64,000 nt of DNA from Haloarcula regularis (lineage in GTDB: Archaea; Halobacteriota; Halobacteria; Halobacteriales; Haloarculaceae): assembly GCF_029338315.1 (NCBI RefSeq), contig NZ_CP119794.1, forward strand, positions 1,116,001 through 1,180,000, given 5' to 3'. Positions 1 to 9,723 of this stretch are shown here, one piece after another (the stretch's first letter is position 1; every line of letters starts with the position of its first letter). The position numbers and the translations under genes were made by a program. The notes below the pieces were generated by a model. The model did not search any database. It was not told the DNA's origin and was given only the letters and a program-made list of their open reading frames with translations.

Positions 1-95
1 ACACGGTCACAGTAGCAGAGTGTCGACCGCTCTCGAAGACAAAGAGCCACGTCGTCGTCGGCGTGGTCGCGGACGAACAGGACGGTGATGCCTGA
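1..95 (+). CDS. rps17: 30S ribosomal protein S17, C-terminal end only
   Basis: The frame enters from the left edge and stops with TGA at 93-95. The last 31 residues include the conserved tail [15 protein letters not shown], which is the archaeal S17 C-terminus. S17 is a primary 16S rRNA binder. Its stop overlaps the L14 start as TGATG, and S17-L14 is the expected archaeal gene order. Most of the gene is outside the window. Confidence 0.9.
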   Translation, partial: TVTVAECRPLSKTKSHVVVGVVADEQDGDA

Positions 96-493
96 TGGAG
101 GCGCTCGGCGCCGACGTCACGCAGGGCCTAGAGAAGGGCTCGCTCATCACGTGTGCCGACAACACGGGTGCACGCGAGCTCAAGGTCATCTCCGTCCACG
201 GTTACTCGGGGACGAAGAACCGTCACCCGAAGGCTGGCCTGGGCGATAAGATCACGGTGTCGGTCACCAAGGGGACGCCCGAGATGCGTCGCCAGGTGCT
301 CGAGGCCGTCGTCGTCCGCCAGCGAAAGCCCATCCGCCGACCCGACGGCACCCGCGTCAAGTTCGAAGACAACGCGGCCGTCATCGTCGACGAGAACGAG
401 GACCCCCGCGGGACCGAACTCAAGGGGCCCATCGCTCGGGAAGTCGCAGAGCGGTTCGGAAGTGTCGCGTCCGCCGCGACGATGATCGTATAG
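95..493 (+). CDS. rpl14: 50S ribosomal protein L14
   Basis: A 132-residue protein with the full L14 pattern: [19 protein letters not shown] near the start, and the basic [21 protein letters not shown] segment of the beta-barrel that contacts 23S rRNA in the middle. Length is normal for haloarchaea. The ATG overlaps the S17 stop by one base, which fixes the start and indicates translational coupling. L24 follows after a 4-base gap. Acidic surface residues (DENEDPRG) are the usual salt adaptation. Confidence 0.97.
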   Translation: MEALGADVTQGLEKGSLITCADNTGARELKVISVHGYSGTKNRHPKAGLGDKITVSVTKGTPEMRRQVLEAVVVRQRKPIRRPDGTRVKFEDNAAVIVDENEDPRGTELKGPIAREVAERFGSVASAATMIV

Positions 494-497
494 AACC

Positions 498-860
498 ATG
501 ACAGAGCAACCACACAAACAGCGAACGAATCAACGACGCGCCTCGCTGCACGAGAAGCACAAGCAGGTGCGGGCGACGCTCTCGGACGAACTCCGCGAGG
601 AGTACGGCCAGCGCAACGTCCGCGTCAACGCCGGTGACACGGTGGAAGTGCTTCGCGGCGACGACGCCGGCGAAGAGGGCGAAGTCCTCGAGGTCGACCT
701 CAAGAAGGCCGTCATCCACGTCGAGGGCGTGACCCTCGAGAAGACGGACGGCGAAGAGGTCCCCCGGCCGCTCGATTCCTCTAACGTGCGGGTCACCGAC
801 CTGGACACCGAGGACTCGAAGCGAGTCGTGCGTCTCGAATCGGAGGATGATTCCGCATGA
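498..860 (+). CDS. rpl24: 50S ribosomal protein L24
   Basis: A 120-residue protein. After a basic N-terminal extension ([16 protein letters not shown]) comes the KOW motif ([23 protein letters not shown]), followed by the archaeal-type C-terminal strand [15 protein letters not shown]. It is an early 23S assembly protein near the exit tunnel. Its last four bases overlap the S4e start (ATGA), typical of this tightly packed operon. Confidence 0.97.
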   Translation: MTEQPHKQRTNQRRASLHEKHKQVRATLSDELREEYGQRNVRVNAGDTVEVLRGDDAGEEGEVLEVDLKKAVIHVEGVTLEKTDGEEVPRPLDSSNVRVTDLDTEDSKRVVRLESEDDSA

Positions 861-1576
861 GTAACCACCAGAAACGCCTCTCGGTGCCAAACAGCTGGCC
901 CGTAGAGCGCAAGACAGCCACGTTCACGGTCAAGGCCGGCGCCGGCCCGCACGGCGAGTCGGGGGTCCCCCTGCTCATCGTCCTGCGGGACGTGCTCGGC
1001 TACGTCGACAACCGCAAGGAAGCGCGCTACGCGCTCAACAACGACAACGTGCTCATCAACGGCACGGCCGTCTCCGACGAGGAGCGCCCCGTCGGGATGT
1101 TCGACATCCTGGCCTTTACCGAGCGCGAGGAGTACTACCGGGTCTTCCCCGGCGAGGGCGGTCGACTGGCGCTGACGGCCATCGAGGCCGACGCCGCCGA
1201 GTCCAAGCTGGGCAAGATCGTCACCAAGACGCAGGTCGCCGGTGGCGACATCCAGCTGGGCCTCCACGACGGCGAGACGCTCGTCGTCGAGGACGGCGAC
1301 GCCTACTCCGGCGGCGACTCCATCGTCGTCGACAACGAGTCCGGCGACGTCGTCGCCCACTTCGAGTACGAGGAGGGTGCGCTGGTGACGGCCGTCGAGG
1401 GCTCCCACGCCGGCGAGATCGGCACCGTCGACGAGATCCAGGTCACGCCCGGCTCCGCACAGAACAACGTCCTGGTCGCCCAGGAGGACGGCGACGGCTT
1501 CGAGACCATCGAGGAGTACGTCGTCGTCATCGACGAGAACTTCACGGGCGACGACAAGGAGGGTGACGACGAATGA
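857..1576 (+). CDS. rps4e: 30S ribosomal protein S4e
   Basis: A 239-residue protein specific to archaea and eukaryotes. An N-terminal S4-like RNA-binding part (residues about 35 to 90, including [21 protein letters not shown]) is followed by the central S4e domain and a C-terminal KOW segment ([15 protein letters not shown]). The ATG overlaps the L24 stop as ATGA, and the gene ends in an ATGA overlap with L5. Length matches the haloarchaeal family. The C-terminal tail is strongly acidic (DDKEGDDE). Confidence 0.97.
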   Translation: MSNHQKRLSVPNSWPVERKTATFTVKAGAGPHGESGVPLLIVLRDVLGYVDNRKEARYALNNDNVLINGTAVSDEERPVGMFDILAFTEREEYYRVFPGEGGRLALTAIEADAAESKLGKIVTKTQVAGGDIQLGLHDGETLVVEDGDAYSGGDSIVVDNESGDVVAHFEYEEGALVTAVEGSHAGEIGTVDEIQVTPGSAQNNVLVAQEDGDGFETIEEYVVVIDENFTGDDKEGDDE

Positions 1577-2106
1577 GCTCGGAGACCGAATCAGGCGCCG
1601 ACTTCCACGAGATGCGCGAACCGCGCATCGAGAAGGTCGTCGTCCACATGGGCATCGGCCACGGTGGCCGCGACCTGGCCAACGCCGAGGACATCCTCGG
1701 CGAGATCACGGGTCAGACCCCCGTCCGGACGAAGGCAAAGCGGACCGTCGGCGAGTTCGACATCCGCGAGGGCGACCCCATCGGCGCGAAGGTCACGCTG
1801 CGTGACGACGTCGCCGCCGAGTTCCTCGAGACCGCGCTGCCGCTTGCCGACCTCACGTCGTCGCAGTTCGACGACACCGGCAACTTCAGCTTCGGCGTCG
1901 AGGAACACACGGAGTTCCCGAGCCAGGAGTACGACCCGAACATCGGAATCTACGGGCTGGACGTGACGGTCAACCTCGTCCGCCCCGGCTACCGCGTCGC
2001 CAAGCGTGACAAGGCCTCGCGATCGATTCCCTCGAACCATCGACTCAACCCGTCGGACGCCGTCGCGTTCGTCGAGTCGACCTTCGACGTGGAGGTGAGC
2101 GAATGA
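1573..2106 (+). CDS. rpl5: 50S ribosomal protein L5
   Basis: A 177-residue 5S rRNA-binding protein. Recognisable parts are [13 protein letters not shown] near the N-terminus, the [17 protein letters not shown] segment, and the [18 protein letters not shown] strand followed by a basic stretch typical of archaeal L5/L11e. The start overlaps the S4e stop by four bases and the stop overlaps the S14 start by four bases. No anomaly. Confidence 0.97.
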   Translation: MSSETESGADFHEMREPRIEKVVVHMGIGHGGRDLANAEDILGEITGQTPVRTKAKRTVGEFDIREGDPIGAKVTLRDDVAAEFLETALPLADLTSSQFDDTGNFSFGVEEHTEFPSQEYDPNIGIYGLDVTVNLVRPGYRVAKRDKASRSIPSNHRLNPSDAVAFVESTFDVEVSE

Positions 2107-2279
2107 GCGAAAGTGAAACCCAGGACGAGCCCGACACAGAGGCAGAGCGGACCGGCCAGCTCGAGTCCTGCCAGCGCTGCGGGCGCCAGCAGGGACTCGT
2201 CGGCAAGTACGACATCTGGCTGTGTCGCCAGTGCTTCCGCGAGATCTCGCGGGGAATGGGCTTCAAGAAGTACAGCTAA
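2103..2279 (+). CDS. rps14: 30S ribosomal protein S14, zinc-binding type
   Basis: A 58-residue protein easy to miss because of its size. It carries two CxxC pairs (CQRCGRQQG and LCRQCFRE) that form the S14 zinc site, followed by the conserved GMGFKKYS end. The ATG at 2103 overlaps the L5 stop as ATGA. It has an acidic N-terminal extension ([14 protein letters not shown]) typical of haloarchaea. S8 starts two bases after the stop. Confidence 0.97.
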   Translation: MSESETQDEPDTEAERTGQLESCQRCGRQQGLVGKYDIWLCRQCFREISRGMGFKKYS

Positions 2280-2281
2280 CA

Positions 2282-2674
2282 ATGACAGGAAACGACCCAT
2301 TCGCCAACGCGCTGTCGGCCATCAACAACGCCGAGAGCGTCGGGCATCTGGAGCAGACGGTATCGCCCGCCTCGAACGAAATCGGCGCCGTCCTCGAGGT
2401 CTTCTACGACCGCGGGTACATCGACGGGTTCACCTTCGTCGACGACGGCAAAGCCGGCGAGTTCGAGGTCGAACTGAAAGGTGCCATCAACGAGTGTGGC
2501 CCGGTCAAGCCCCGCTATTCGGCGGGCGCCGACGAGTTCGAGAAGTGGGAGAAGCGCTACCTCCCCGCCCGTGACTACGGGACGCTCGTCGTCACGACCA
2601 GCCACGGCATCATGAGCCACTACGAGGCCCGCGAAGAGGGCGTCGGTGGCCAGGTCATCGCGTACGTGTACTAA
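2282..2674 (+). CDS. rps8: 30S ribosomal protein S8
   Basis: A 130-residue 16S rRNA-binding protein, starting MTGNDPFANALSAINNAE and ending in the conserved TSHGIMSHYEAREEGVGGQ segment. The frame is open further upstream inside S14, but the ATG at 2282, two bases after the S14 stop, gives the family's normal N-terminus and is the right start. L6 begins two bases after the stop. Confidence 0.97.
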   Translation: MTGNDPFANALSAINNAESVGHLEQTVSPASNEIGAVLEVFYDRGYIDGFTFVDDGKAGEFEVELKGAINECGPVKPRYSAGADEFEKWEKRYLPARDYGTLVVTTSHGIMSHYEAREEGVGGQVIAYVY

Positions 2675-2676
2675 CA

Positions 2677-3213
2677 ATGCCACGAGTAGAACTGCAGATT
2701 CCGGAGGACGTGTCCGCCGAGATGGACCACCTCGACGTCACCGTCGACGGTCCCAACGGCACAGTCACACGTCGGCTCTGGTACCCCGACATCGACGTCT
2801 CCGTCGAAGACGGCGCGGTCGTCATCTCCTCGGAAGAGGACGACGCCAAGACGATGTCGACGATGGGTACCTTCGAGAGCCACATCGAGAACATGTTCCA
2901 CGGCGTGACCGAGGGCTGGGAGTACGAGATGGAAGTCTTCTACTCTCACTTCCCCATGCAGGTCAACGTCGAGGGTGACGAAGTCGTCATCGAGAACTTC
3001 CTCGGCGAGAAGGCCGCCCGTCGCACGACGATCCACGGCGACACCGAGGTCCAGATCGACGGCGAGGAACTCACCCTGACGGGCTCGGACATCGAGGCCG
3101 TCGGCCAGACCGCCGCGGACATCGAACAGCTCACCCGCGTCAACGACAAGGACGTCCGGGTGTTCCAGGACGGGGTGTACATCACCCAGAAACCCAACCG
3201 AGGTGACGCCTGA
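2677..3213 (+). CDS. rpl6: 50S ribosomal protein L6
   Basis: A 178-residue protein with the two-domain L6 layout: N-terminal [17 protein letters not shown], the [14 protein letters not shown] strand pair, and the second domain with [22 protein letters not shown]. It sits at the base of the L7/L12 stalk near the sarcin-ricin loop. The stop overlaps the start of L32e by one base (TGATG). Normal length for haloarchaea. Confidence 0.97.
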   Translation: MPRVELQIPEDVSAEMDHLDVTVDGPNGTVTRRLWYPDIDVSVEDGAVVISSEEDDAKTMSTMGTFESHIENMFHGVTEGWEYEMEVFYSHFPMQVNVEGDEVVIENFLGEKAARRTTIHGDTEVQIDGEELTLTGSDIEAVGQTAADIEQLTRVNDKDVRVFQDGVYITQKPNRGDA

Positions 3214-3924
3214 TGGCAGACGACGAATCCAACGACGAGTTCGAGGACCTCACCGAGATCAGCGGCGTCGGTGACGCGAAGGCCGACGCGCTGCGCGAGG
3301 CCGGCTTCGAGACGGTCGACGACGTCCGCCGCGCAGAGCAGTCCGAACTGGCCGAGGCGGAGGGCATCGGTAACGCGCTCGCCGCCCGCATCAAGGCCGA
3401 CGTCGGCGGCCTCGAGGTCGCCGAGGAGGCCGAGGCCGAGGTCGAAGACGAGACCGAAGCGGAGGAACCCGCCGAGGACGTGGAGACGGAACTCCAGCCC
3501 CGCGGGCTCGCCGACAAGACGCCGGACTTGGACGACGAGGAAGCCCGGCTCCTGGCCCAGCGCCACCGGGTCGGCAAGCCGAAGTTCAACCGGCAGGACC
3601 ACCACAAGAAAGCGCGTCTCGACCTCGTGGCGCCGCCCCCGCGGCCAGCTGTCGAAGCAGCGCCGCGGCATCAAGGGCAAGGGCGACACCGTCGAGGCGG
3701 GCTTCCGTTCGCCGACGGCCGTCCGCGGCAAGCACCCCTCGGGCTTCGAGGAGGTCCGCGTCCACAACGTGGCCGACCTCGAGGGCGTCGACGGGGACCG
3801 CGAGGCCGTCCGTATCGCCTCGAAGGTCGGCGCTCGCAAGCGCGAGCGCATCGAGGAGGAGGCGGAGGCCAAGGGCATCCGCGTCCTCAACCCCACCTAC
3901 GTCGAAGTGGAGGTGAGTGAGTGA
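3213..3924 (+). CDS. rpl32e: 50S ribosomal protein L32e, frameshifted at about 3609
   Basis: The first 132 or so residues read in one frame: a helix-hairpin-helix extension ([20 protein letters not shown]), an acidic linker, then [18 protein letters not shown]. The remainder ([19 protein letters not shown] through [11 protein letters not shown]) reads in another frame. Inserting two bases in the AAA run at 3609-3611 gives HHKKKRVSTSW, the sequence I recall from Haloarcula L32e, and a 237-residue product of normal length. The upstream and downstream neighbours keep perfect TGATG overlaps. An inactive copy is unlikely in a core ribosomal operon, so I read this as a sequence error. Confidence 0.93.
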
Positions 3925-4373
3925 TGACGAACCTGAAAGCACAGAAGCGACTCGCCGCGGACATCCTCGACGTCGGGAAGAACCGACTGTGGTTCGACCC
4001 CGAGCGCCAGGGTGACATCGCAGACGCGATCACCCGCGATGACATCCGCGAACTGGTCGACGAGGGCGCCATCACGGCGAAAGACGCGAAGGGCAACTCC
4101 CGTGGCCGCGCACGCGAACGGGCACAGAAGCGTTCCTACGGCCACCAGAAGGGAGCCGGCTCCCGCAAGGGCAAGGCCGGCGCCCGGAACAACGAGAAGG
4201 CGGACTGGACGTCGCGCATCCGCGCCCAGCGCTCGACGCTGCGCGACCTGCGCGACGACGGCACGCTGTCGAAATCCGAGTACCGCGAGCTCTACGACAT
4301 GGCTGGCGGTGGCGAGTTCGACAGCGTGGCGGACCTCGAACGTTACATCGAAGCAAACTACGGTGACGAATAA
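3924..4373 (+). CDS. rpl19e: 50S ribosomal protein L19e
   Basis: A 149-residue archaeal/eukaryotic protein: N-terminal TNLKAQKRLAADILDVG, a basic loop (NSRGRARERAQKRSYGHQKG) that crosses 23S rRNA, and a C-terminal helix. A GTG sits three bases upstream, but the ATG at 3924 makes a TGATG overlap with L32e and is preferred. The stop overlaps the L18 start by one base. Confidence 0.96.
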   Translation: MTNLKAQKRLAADILDVGKNRLWFDPERQGDIADAITRDDIRELVDEGAITAKDAKGNSRGRARERAQKRSYGHQKGAGSRKGKAGARNNEKADWTSRIRAQRSTLRDLRDDGTLSKSEYRELYDMAGGGEFDSVADLERYIEANYGDE

Positions 4374-4936
4374 TGGCGACAGGACCACGATACAAGGTGC
4401 CGATGCGGCGACGCCGCGAGGCCCGAACCGATTACCATCAGCGGTTGCGCCTGCTGAAATCCGGCAAGCCCCGCCTCGTTGCTCGAAAGAGCAACAAGCA
4501 CGTCAGGGCGCAGCTGGTGACCCTCGGGCCCGAGGGCGATCGAACGCTCGCGTCCGCACAGTCGGGCGACCTCGAAGAGTACGGCTGGGAGGCGCCGACG
4601 GGCAACATGCCCGCGGCCTACCTCACCGGCCTGCTCGCGGGGCTTCGCGCGCTGGACGCGGGCGTCGAGGAAGCGGTGCTCGACATCGGCCTCAACTCCC
4701 CGACACCCGGAAGCAAAGTTTTCGCAATACAGGAAGGCGCCATCGACGCCGGCCTGGACATCCCCCACAACGACGACGTGCTCGCCGACTGGCAGCGCAC
4801 GCGCGGTGGCCACATCGCCGAGTACGCCGAGCAGCTGGACGAACCGCTGTACAGTGGGGACTTCGACGCAACGGACCTCCCGGAACACTTCGACGAGGTC
4901 CGGGAGACGCTACTGGAAGGTGACATCGAACTATGA
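4373..4936 (+). CDS. rpl18: 50S ribosomal protein L18
   Basis: A 187-residue 5S rRNA-binding protein of the archaeal L18/L5e type. Marks are [21 protein letters not shown] at the start, [19 protein letters not shown], and [13 protein letters not shown]. The length equals that expected for haloarchaeal L18. The stop overlaps the S5 start as ATGA. Confidence 0.97.
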   Translation: MATGPRYKVPMRRRREARTDYHQRLRLLKSGKPRLVARKSNKHVRAQLVTLGPEGDRTLASAQSGDLEEYGWEAPTGNMPAAYLTGLLAGLRALDAGVEEAVLDIGLNSPTPGSKVFAIQEGAIDAGLDIPHNDDVLADWQRTRGGHIAEYAEQLDEPLYSGDFDATDLPEHFDEVRETLLEGDIEL

Positions 4937-5571
4937 GCGCTGACAACGGCTGGGAACCCCGCACACGCCTCGGCAAGCAGGTCGCCGAGGGCGAGATCGA
5001 CTCCATGCAGGACGCTCTCAACTCGGGGCTTCCCCTGAAAGAATCGGAAGTCGTCGACCAGCTCGTTCCCGACCTGGAAGACGAGGTGCTGGACATCAAC
5101 ATGGTCCAGCGGATGACCGACTCCGGCCGGCGGGTGAAGTTCCGCTGTGTCGTCGCAGTCGGCAACCGCAACGGACTGGTCGGCTACGCCGAGGGGCGTG
5201 ACGACCAGGTCGGCGGGGCCATCCAGAAGGCGATCGACATCGCGAAGCTGAACATCATCGACGTCTCCCGTGGCTGTGGGTCCTGGGAGTGTGGCTGTGG
5301 CCGTCCGCACACGGTCGCGCTGCGCACCGAGGGCAAGGCCGGGAGCGTCGAGGTCGAGCTCCAGCCCGCCCCGCGCGGCCTGGGGCTCGCGGGCGGGGAG
5401 ACCGTCCGCAAGGTGCTCGAACTCGCCGGCATCGAGGACATCTGGACCCGCTCGTCGGGCAACACCCGCACGACGGTCAACTTCGCGAAGGCGACGTTCA
5501 ACGCACTTCAGAACACGGCCGAAGCCCGTGTGCCCGAACGAACCTTCGAGAAACGTGAGGTGATCGAGTGA
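4933..5571 (+). CDS. rps5: 30S ribosomal protein S5
   Basis: A 212-residue protein. The S5 N-terminal double-stranded RNA-binding domain covers about residues 50 to 115 ([21 protein letters not shown]), followed by the archaeal insert [12 protein letters not shown] and the C-terminal domain ([22 protein letters not shown]). Three cysteines in the insert could bind metal. It is coupled by four-base overlaps to L18 and L30. Confidence 0.97.
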   Translation: MSADNGWEPRTRLGKQVAEGEIDSMQDALNSGLPLKESEVVDQLVPDLEDEVLDINMVQRMTDSGRRVKFRCVVAVGNRNGLVGYAEGRDDQVGGAIQKAIDIAKLNIIDVSRGCGSWECGCGRPHTVALRTEGKAGSVEVELQPAPRGLGLAGGETVRKVLELAGIEDIWTRSSGNTRTTVNFAKATFNALQNTAEARVPERTFEKREVIE

Positions 5572-6035
5572 TGCACGCACTGGTCCAGCTCCGTGGCGAC
5601 GTCAACATGGATACCGACATCCACGACACGCTGAAGATGCTGAACATCCACCACGTGAATCACGCGACCCTCGTCCCCGACACGGACACCTACCGCGGCA
5701 TGGTGTCGAAGGTCAACGACTACGTGGCCTTCGGCGAGCCCAGCCAGGAGACCCTCGAACTGCTCTTAGAGACGCGTGCCGAACCCGCCGAGGGTGACGA
5801 CGACGTCGACGACGAGTGGGTCGCCGAGAACACCGACTACGACGACATCGCCGGGCTGGCGTGGGCGCTCATCTCCGAGGAGACGACCCTGCAAGAGCAG
5901 GGCCTCTCGCCCACGCTCCGTCTGCACCCGCCGCGGGGCGGCCACGACGGGATCAAGCACCCGGTCACGGAGGGCGGCGAACTCGGCCGCCACGACTCCG
6001 AGGACATCGACGACCTCCTGGAGGCGATGCGATAA
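5568..6035 (+). CDS. rpl30: 50S ribosomal protein L30
   Basis: A 155-residue protein of the long archaeal/eukaryotic L30/L7e type, starting [21 protein letters not shown], with [15 protein letters not shown] and a C-terminal domain containing [16 protein letters not shown]. Bacterial L30 would be about 60 residues. Overlaps: four bases with S5, one base with L15. Confidence 0.97.
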   Translation: MMHALVQLRGDVNMDTDIHDTLKMLNIHHVNHATLVPDTDTYRGMVSKVNDYVAFGEPSQETLELLLETRAEPAEGDDDVDDEWVAENTDYDDIAGLAWALISEETTLQEQGLSPTLRLHPPRGGHDGIKHPVTEGGELGRHDSEDIDDLLEAMR

Positions 6036-6532
6036 TGACGAGCAAGAAACGACGACAGCGCGGCTCGCGCACGCACGGCGGCGGCTCGCACAAGAACCGA
6101 CGCGGGGCTGGTCACCGCGGTGGTCGCGGGGCCGCCGGCCGCGACAAGCACGAGATGCACAATTACGAACCGCTCGGCAAGAGCGGCTTCAAGCGCCCAC
6201 AGAAGGTCCAAGAAGAGGTCGCGACGGTCGACGTCCGCGAGCTCGACGAGGACGCGGCGCTGCTGGCCGCCGACGGCGTCGCCGAAGAGGACGGCGACGG
6301 CTACCGTATCGACGTCCGCGACGTGGTCGACGACGGCCACGACGTCGACGTCGTGAAGGTGCTCGGCGCCGGCCAGGTTCGCAACGAGCTCACGCTGGTC
6401 GCGGACGACTTCTCCGAGCAGGCGACGGAGAAGGTTGAAGCGGCTGGGGGCACAACCGAACTGACCGAACGCGGCCAGGAGCGCCAGGCCGCCGACGCGG
6501 ACGCGGATGCAGACGCGGACGACGAGGAATAA
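6035..6532 (+). CDS. rpl15: 50S ribosomal protein L15
   Basis: A 165-residue protein. The basic N-terminal tail (TSKKRRQRGSRTHGGGSHKN, then GGRGAAGRDKHE) threads into 23S rRNA. The globular part includes VVKVLGAGQVRNELTLVAD. The last ten residues are an Asp-Ala repeat (DADADADADDEE), an extreme acidic tail. The ATG at 6035 overlaps the L30 stop by one base. Confidence 0.97.
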   Translation: MTSKKRRQRGSRTHGGGSHKNRRGAGHRGGRGAAGRDKHEMHNYEPLGKSGFKRPQKVQEEVATVDVRELDEDAALLAADGVAEEDGDGYRIDVRDVVDDGHDVDVVKVLGAGQVRNELTLVADDFSEQATEKVEAAGGTTELTERGQERQAADADADADADDEE

Positions 6533-6538
6533 CGACCC

Positions 6539-8005
6539 ATGACTTGGAAGGACACCGCCGAACCGCTGCTCGTCCGGATGCCAGCAGTCCGCCGCCCGGA
6601 GAAACACATCCCGTTCAAGCGCAAGCTGACGTGGACCGGGGGCGTGTTGCTGCTGTATTTCTTCCTGACGAACGTCGCGCTGTTCGGCCTCGACATCGAC
6701 CAGAGCCAGGCGGTCTTCGGGCGCTTCGCCTCGATTCTCGCCTCCGGACAGGGGAGCATCATGCAACTGGGTATCGGGCCCATCGTCACCGCCTCCATCG
6801 TGTTGCAGCTGCTCGGCGGTGCCGACCTGCTCGGCCTGGACACGCAAAACGACCCGCGTGACCAGGTCCTCTACCAGGGCCTCCAGAAGCTGCTCGTGAT
6901 CGTGATGATCTGCCTGACCGGCCTGCCGATGGTCTTCGCCGGCAGCTTCCTGCCGGCGGACCCGGCCGTCGCGCAGTCGCTGGGCATCGGCACCGCCGGC
7001 GTCCAGTGGCTCATCTTCGCCCAGATCTTCGTCGGCGGTGTCCTCATCCTCTTCATGGACGAGGTCATCTCCAAGTGGGGCGTCGGCTCCGGTATCGGGC
7101 TGTTCATCGTCGCCGGCGTCAGCCAGCGGCTACTGGGCGGCCTGCTGACGACGCCGGTCATCGGCGGCCAGAGCGGCATCATCCACACCTGGTTCCTCTT
7201 CATCACCGGCCAGCAGTCCACCGGCCCGGTGCTCGCACTGGAAGGGCTCCAGACCATCATCCTCGGCCAAGGGCGCATCCTCGCGCTCATCACCACCGTC
7301 CTCATCTTCGCGGTGGTCGTCTACGCCGAGTCGGTCCGCGTCGAGATCCCGCTCTCGAACGCCCGGGTCAAGGGCGCGCGCGGTCGCTTCCCCGTGAAGC
7401 TCATCTACGCCAGCGTCCTGCCGATGATCCTCGTCCGGGCGCTCCAGGCCAACATCCAGTTCCTGGGGCGCATTCTGGACGCTCAGCTTGCGTCAATGCC
7501 CGCGTGGCTAGGGACCTACTCGAACGGCCAGCCCACGGGTGGGCTGTTCTACTTCCTGGCCCCCATCCAGAGCCCCCAGCAGTGGATGTGGTGGCTCGAG
7601 TCGGCCAGCCAGCCCGTCTGGCAGATCCTCATCCGCATCGGGGTCGACCTGACGTTCATGCTCGTCGGCGGCGCCATCTTCGCCGTCTTCTGGGTCGAGA
7701 CCACCGACATGGGCCCCGAGGCCACGGCCAAACAGATCCACAACTCCGGGATGCAGATCCCCGGGTTCCGCCAGAACGTCGGCGTCATCGAGAAGGTCTT
7801 GGAACGGTACATCCCGCAGGTGACCATCATCGGCGGCGCGCTCGTGGGCCTGCTCGCCGTCCTGGCGAACATGATGGGCACCATCGGCGGTGTCTCCGGA
7901 ACTGGGCTGCTGCTGACGGTCTCAATCACGTACAAGCTGTACGAGGAGATCGCCGAGGAGCAGCTGATGGAGATGCATCCGATGATGCGCCAGATGTTCG
8001 GCTGA
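6539..8005 (+). CDS. secY: Preprotein translocase subunit SecY
   Basis: A 488-residue polytopic membrane protein with about ten transmembrane segments. Family marks are PAVRRPEKHIPFKRKLTWTG before TM1, a plug region (QSQAVFGRFASIL), the cytosolic loop ARVKGARGRFPVKLIYAS, and TGLLLTVSITYKLYEEIAEE at the end. It forms the protein-conducting channel with SecE and Sec61-beta. It is the last gene of the spc operon, six bases after L15, and a hairpin follows its stop. No missing segment. Confidence 0.97.
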   Translation: MTWKDTAEPLLVRMPAVRRPEKHIPFKRKLTWTGGVLLLYFFLTNVALFGLDIDQSQAVFGRFASILASGQGSIMQLGIGPIVTASIVLQLLGGADLLGLDTQNDPRDQVLYQGLQKLLVIVMICLTGLPMVFAGSFLPADPAVAQSLGIGTAGVQWLIFAQIFVGGVLILFMDEVISKWGVGSGIGLFIVAGVSQRLLGGLLTTPVIGGQSGIIHTWFLFITGQQSTGPVLALEGLQTIILGQGRILALITTVLIFAVVVYAESVRVEIPLSNARVKGARGRFPVKLIYASVLPMILVRALQANIQFLGRILDAQLASMPAWLGTYSNGQPTGGLFYFLAPIQSPQQWMWWLESASQPVWQILIRIGVDLTFMLVGGAIFAVFWVETTDMGPEATAKQIHNSGMQIPGFRQNVGVIEKVLERYIPQVTIIGGALVGLLAVLANMMGTIGGVSGTGLLLTVSITYKLYEEIAEEQLMEMHPMMRQMFG

Positions 8006-8029
8006 GTGTGTTCGCTCTGTAAACACACT
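8005..8029 (+). terminator. Hairpin at the end of the spc operon
   Basis: AGTGTGTT at 8005-8012 pairs with AACACACT at 8022-8029 around a 9-base loop, starting on the secY stop codon and followed by pyrimidine-rich TTCTCTACC. The position suits transcription termination or 3'-end stabilisation. Archaeal terminators are often plain U-tracts, so the function is inferred. Confidence 0.45.
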
Positions 8030-8190
8030 TCTCTACCCCCGGTAATTCTTTCAAGCTCCTCCCTGAACAGGGGTGTACGGCTTCCGGTTCTTCGAACGAC
8101 GACGAACCCTCTCCGCATATCCGCATCCGTATCGATCCCGAGCACAAGCGAGAGTGGCTCGAATACGTCGAGGAATCCCGGCATTCGACG

Positions 8191-8802
8191 ATGACCGACC
8201 TGATCAAGACCGCCGTCGGCAACACGATCAAGGGGAAGTGGGTGCTCAAGAACCACGAGGACGACGAGCAGTCGGTCCCCGACAAACTCACAGAGTCGCT
8301 CGACACCATCCACGAACGACTAGAGGCGGTCGAGACGCAACTCGACGACGCGACACTTGGCGACGCAGAGCCAGAAGAAATTGACGAGCAGGAACTCCTC
8401 CGTATCGCCCATCGCTGCCACGATGTATTGCCGGTCGTCGAGGACGAGGAACACCTAATCGCGTTTACCCCCTTATACAAGATCAAGCTCGAAGCCCATG
8501 AACGCCCGAAGTTGACTGGTACCGCTCAGGACATCAGCGCCCACATCGACGAATCGAGTTCGACAGTTCGACGCGCGCTCATCTACCTGGAGCGACAGCC
8601 GACGGTGAACGTCGAAAGCGTCATCGACGAGGGGACGCGTCGCTGGTACGAAGTCGATCCGACCGCCGAAAGCAGCGTTCCCGACGAGATGGACCTCCGT
8701 GCGACACTGGAAGAATCGTCCGAGGTCGACAACATGGACGAAGCCCTCGAATTCGTCGAGGGCTCGAAAGTTCCCGAACCGGACAAGGAGGGTGACTTCT
8801 GA
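8191..8802 (+). CDS. Winged-helix protein paired with a tyrosine recombinase
   Basis: From the ATG this is 203 residues: a basic/coiled part (residues 30 to 65), then a helix-turn-helix-like region (TAQDISAHIDESSSTVRRAL, about 112 to 131) and a wing-like segment before VDEGTRRWYEV. The same frame remains clearly coding upstream to about 8095 (HIRIRIDPEHKREWLEYVEE) but has no ATG, GTG or TTG start there, so the original N-terminus has been lost or mutated. The stop overlaps the recombinase ATG as TGATG. A regulator of integration is a fair guess from position only. Confidence 0.65.
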   Translation: MTDLIKTAVGNTIKGKWVLKNHEDDEQSVPDKLTESLDTIHERLEAVETQLDDATLGDAEPEEIDEQELLRIAHRCHDVLPVVEDEEHLIAFTPLYKIKLEAHERPKLTGTAQDISAHIDESSSTVRRALIYLERQPTVNVESVIDEGTRRWYEVDPTAESSVPDEMDLRATLEESSEVDNMDEALEFVEGSKVPEPDKEGDF

Positions 8803-9340
8803 TGGAACGGCAGGACAACGTCAGTTCGGGTCGAAACGCGAACTGGACGAGTACCAGGAGCTGTTCGACGATTATGCTGGATGGCTCACAGCCTTCGTGG
8901 ACAAGGACACCACCATCACCCGTCGGAAGAAAGGAGCCGAAGCGTGGCTACATTGGTGTGCCGAAGAAGGCTACGACCCGCTGGAGGCCGACGAGGAGAC
9001 CGTAGACGCGTTCGTCCACGCGATGGTCGGCGACGGCCTCGCCGAGACGACGATCTCGAACCGGTTCGCCTCTGTCAGTAAGTTCTACCACTGGATCTCG
9101 ACCGACCCCGACAGACCGAACGACATCGAGAATCCCACGGCCGAGATTACGCTCCCCAATCAATACGACATCAGCAACAACGCCGCATACACGCGAATCC
9201 TGCATCGGGAAGGTCGGGAAGACATCATCGCCCCCGATTACGAGGAACTGAAGCCCTTGTTCGACCATCCGCCCGGAGCGACCGACTTCTCGAAGATACG
9301 AAACGAACTCGTCTGTCGGCTCTTCTGGCAGACAGGGTGC
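8802..9340 (+). pseudogene. Tyrosine recombinase (XerC/D-like), truncated and frameshifted
   Basis: The ATG at 8802 reads MERQDNV, then the coding frame shifts near 8820-8825 and continues as QFGSKRELDEYQELFDDYAGW. The SAM-like N-terminal core-binding domain is clear (TTITRRKKGAEAWLHWCAEE, SNRFASVSKFYHWIS). The catalytic domain is only begun (FSKIRNELVCRLFWQTG) and ends at about 9340 where transposase sequence of the opposite strand starts. The R-H-R-Y catalytic residues are gone, so it cannot recombine DNA. Confidence 0.8.
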
Positions 9341-9675
9341 TGCTGCGCTGAAACGCGCAGCAGCGCCCGCCACACCCACATTTTCAGCCGGTCAAACGAT
9401 TTGTAGATCGTGCTGTAGTCCGGCACATCGTCCCAATCTAAGCCGAGTGCTTCACGAATCTCGGCCATATACTTCAGCCGATTCGGCGTTTCACGGTAGC
9501 TGTGGCCTTCTTCGAGCCGAAAGCAGTGCAGAACGACGTGAACCCAGCGGGCGAACCCGCCGCTGGCGGGCTCGCCCGCGTCCTTCCCCAATGCTTGTTT
9601 AGCTAGCCGACGACAGTGCTCAACGAAGTCGAGGAGATCGATTTCCATGGACAGAGTCGAATTCCTCGGCTTCAT
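9341..9675 (-). pseudogene. Transposase N-terminal fragment (IS5 family)
   Basis: Starting at 9675 or at the second Met at 9648, about 110 residues remain: MEIDLLDFVEHCRRLAKQAL, a domain with GFARWVHVVLHCFRLEEGHSY, then DVPDYSTIYKSFDRLKMWVW. These are the helical N-terminal parts of haloarchaeal IS5-type transposases. The DDE catalytic core that should follow is absent, replaced by antisense recombinase sequence. It is inactive. Confidence 0.75.
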
Positions 9676-9704
9676 CCTTCTAAACTACTGATATCGGCTG
9701 ATTA

Positions 9705-9723
9705 GATCGCTATTCAACAGAGC
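9705..9723. repeat. Presumed terminal inverted repeat of the IS fragment
   Basis: The sequence on the minus strand resembles IS903-like termini and lies 30 bases upstream of the transposase start, the expected place. The matching partner end is not in the window, so the assignment rests on similarity and position. Confidence 0.45.

Noticed and set aside
3597..3620. Programmed frameshifting in L32e
   Set aside because: No slippery heptamer or downstream pseudoknot was apparent, and several unrelated genes show the same type of base loss, so sequence error is simpler.
8022..8190. Upstream GTG at 8073 as the start of the winged-helix gene
   Set aside because: It is out of frame with the conserved N-terminal reading HIRIRIDPEHKREW.
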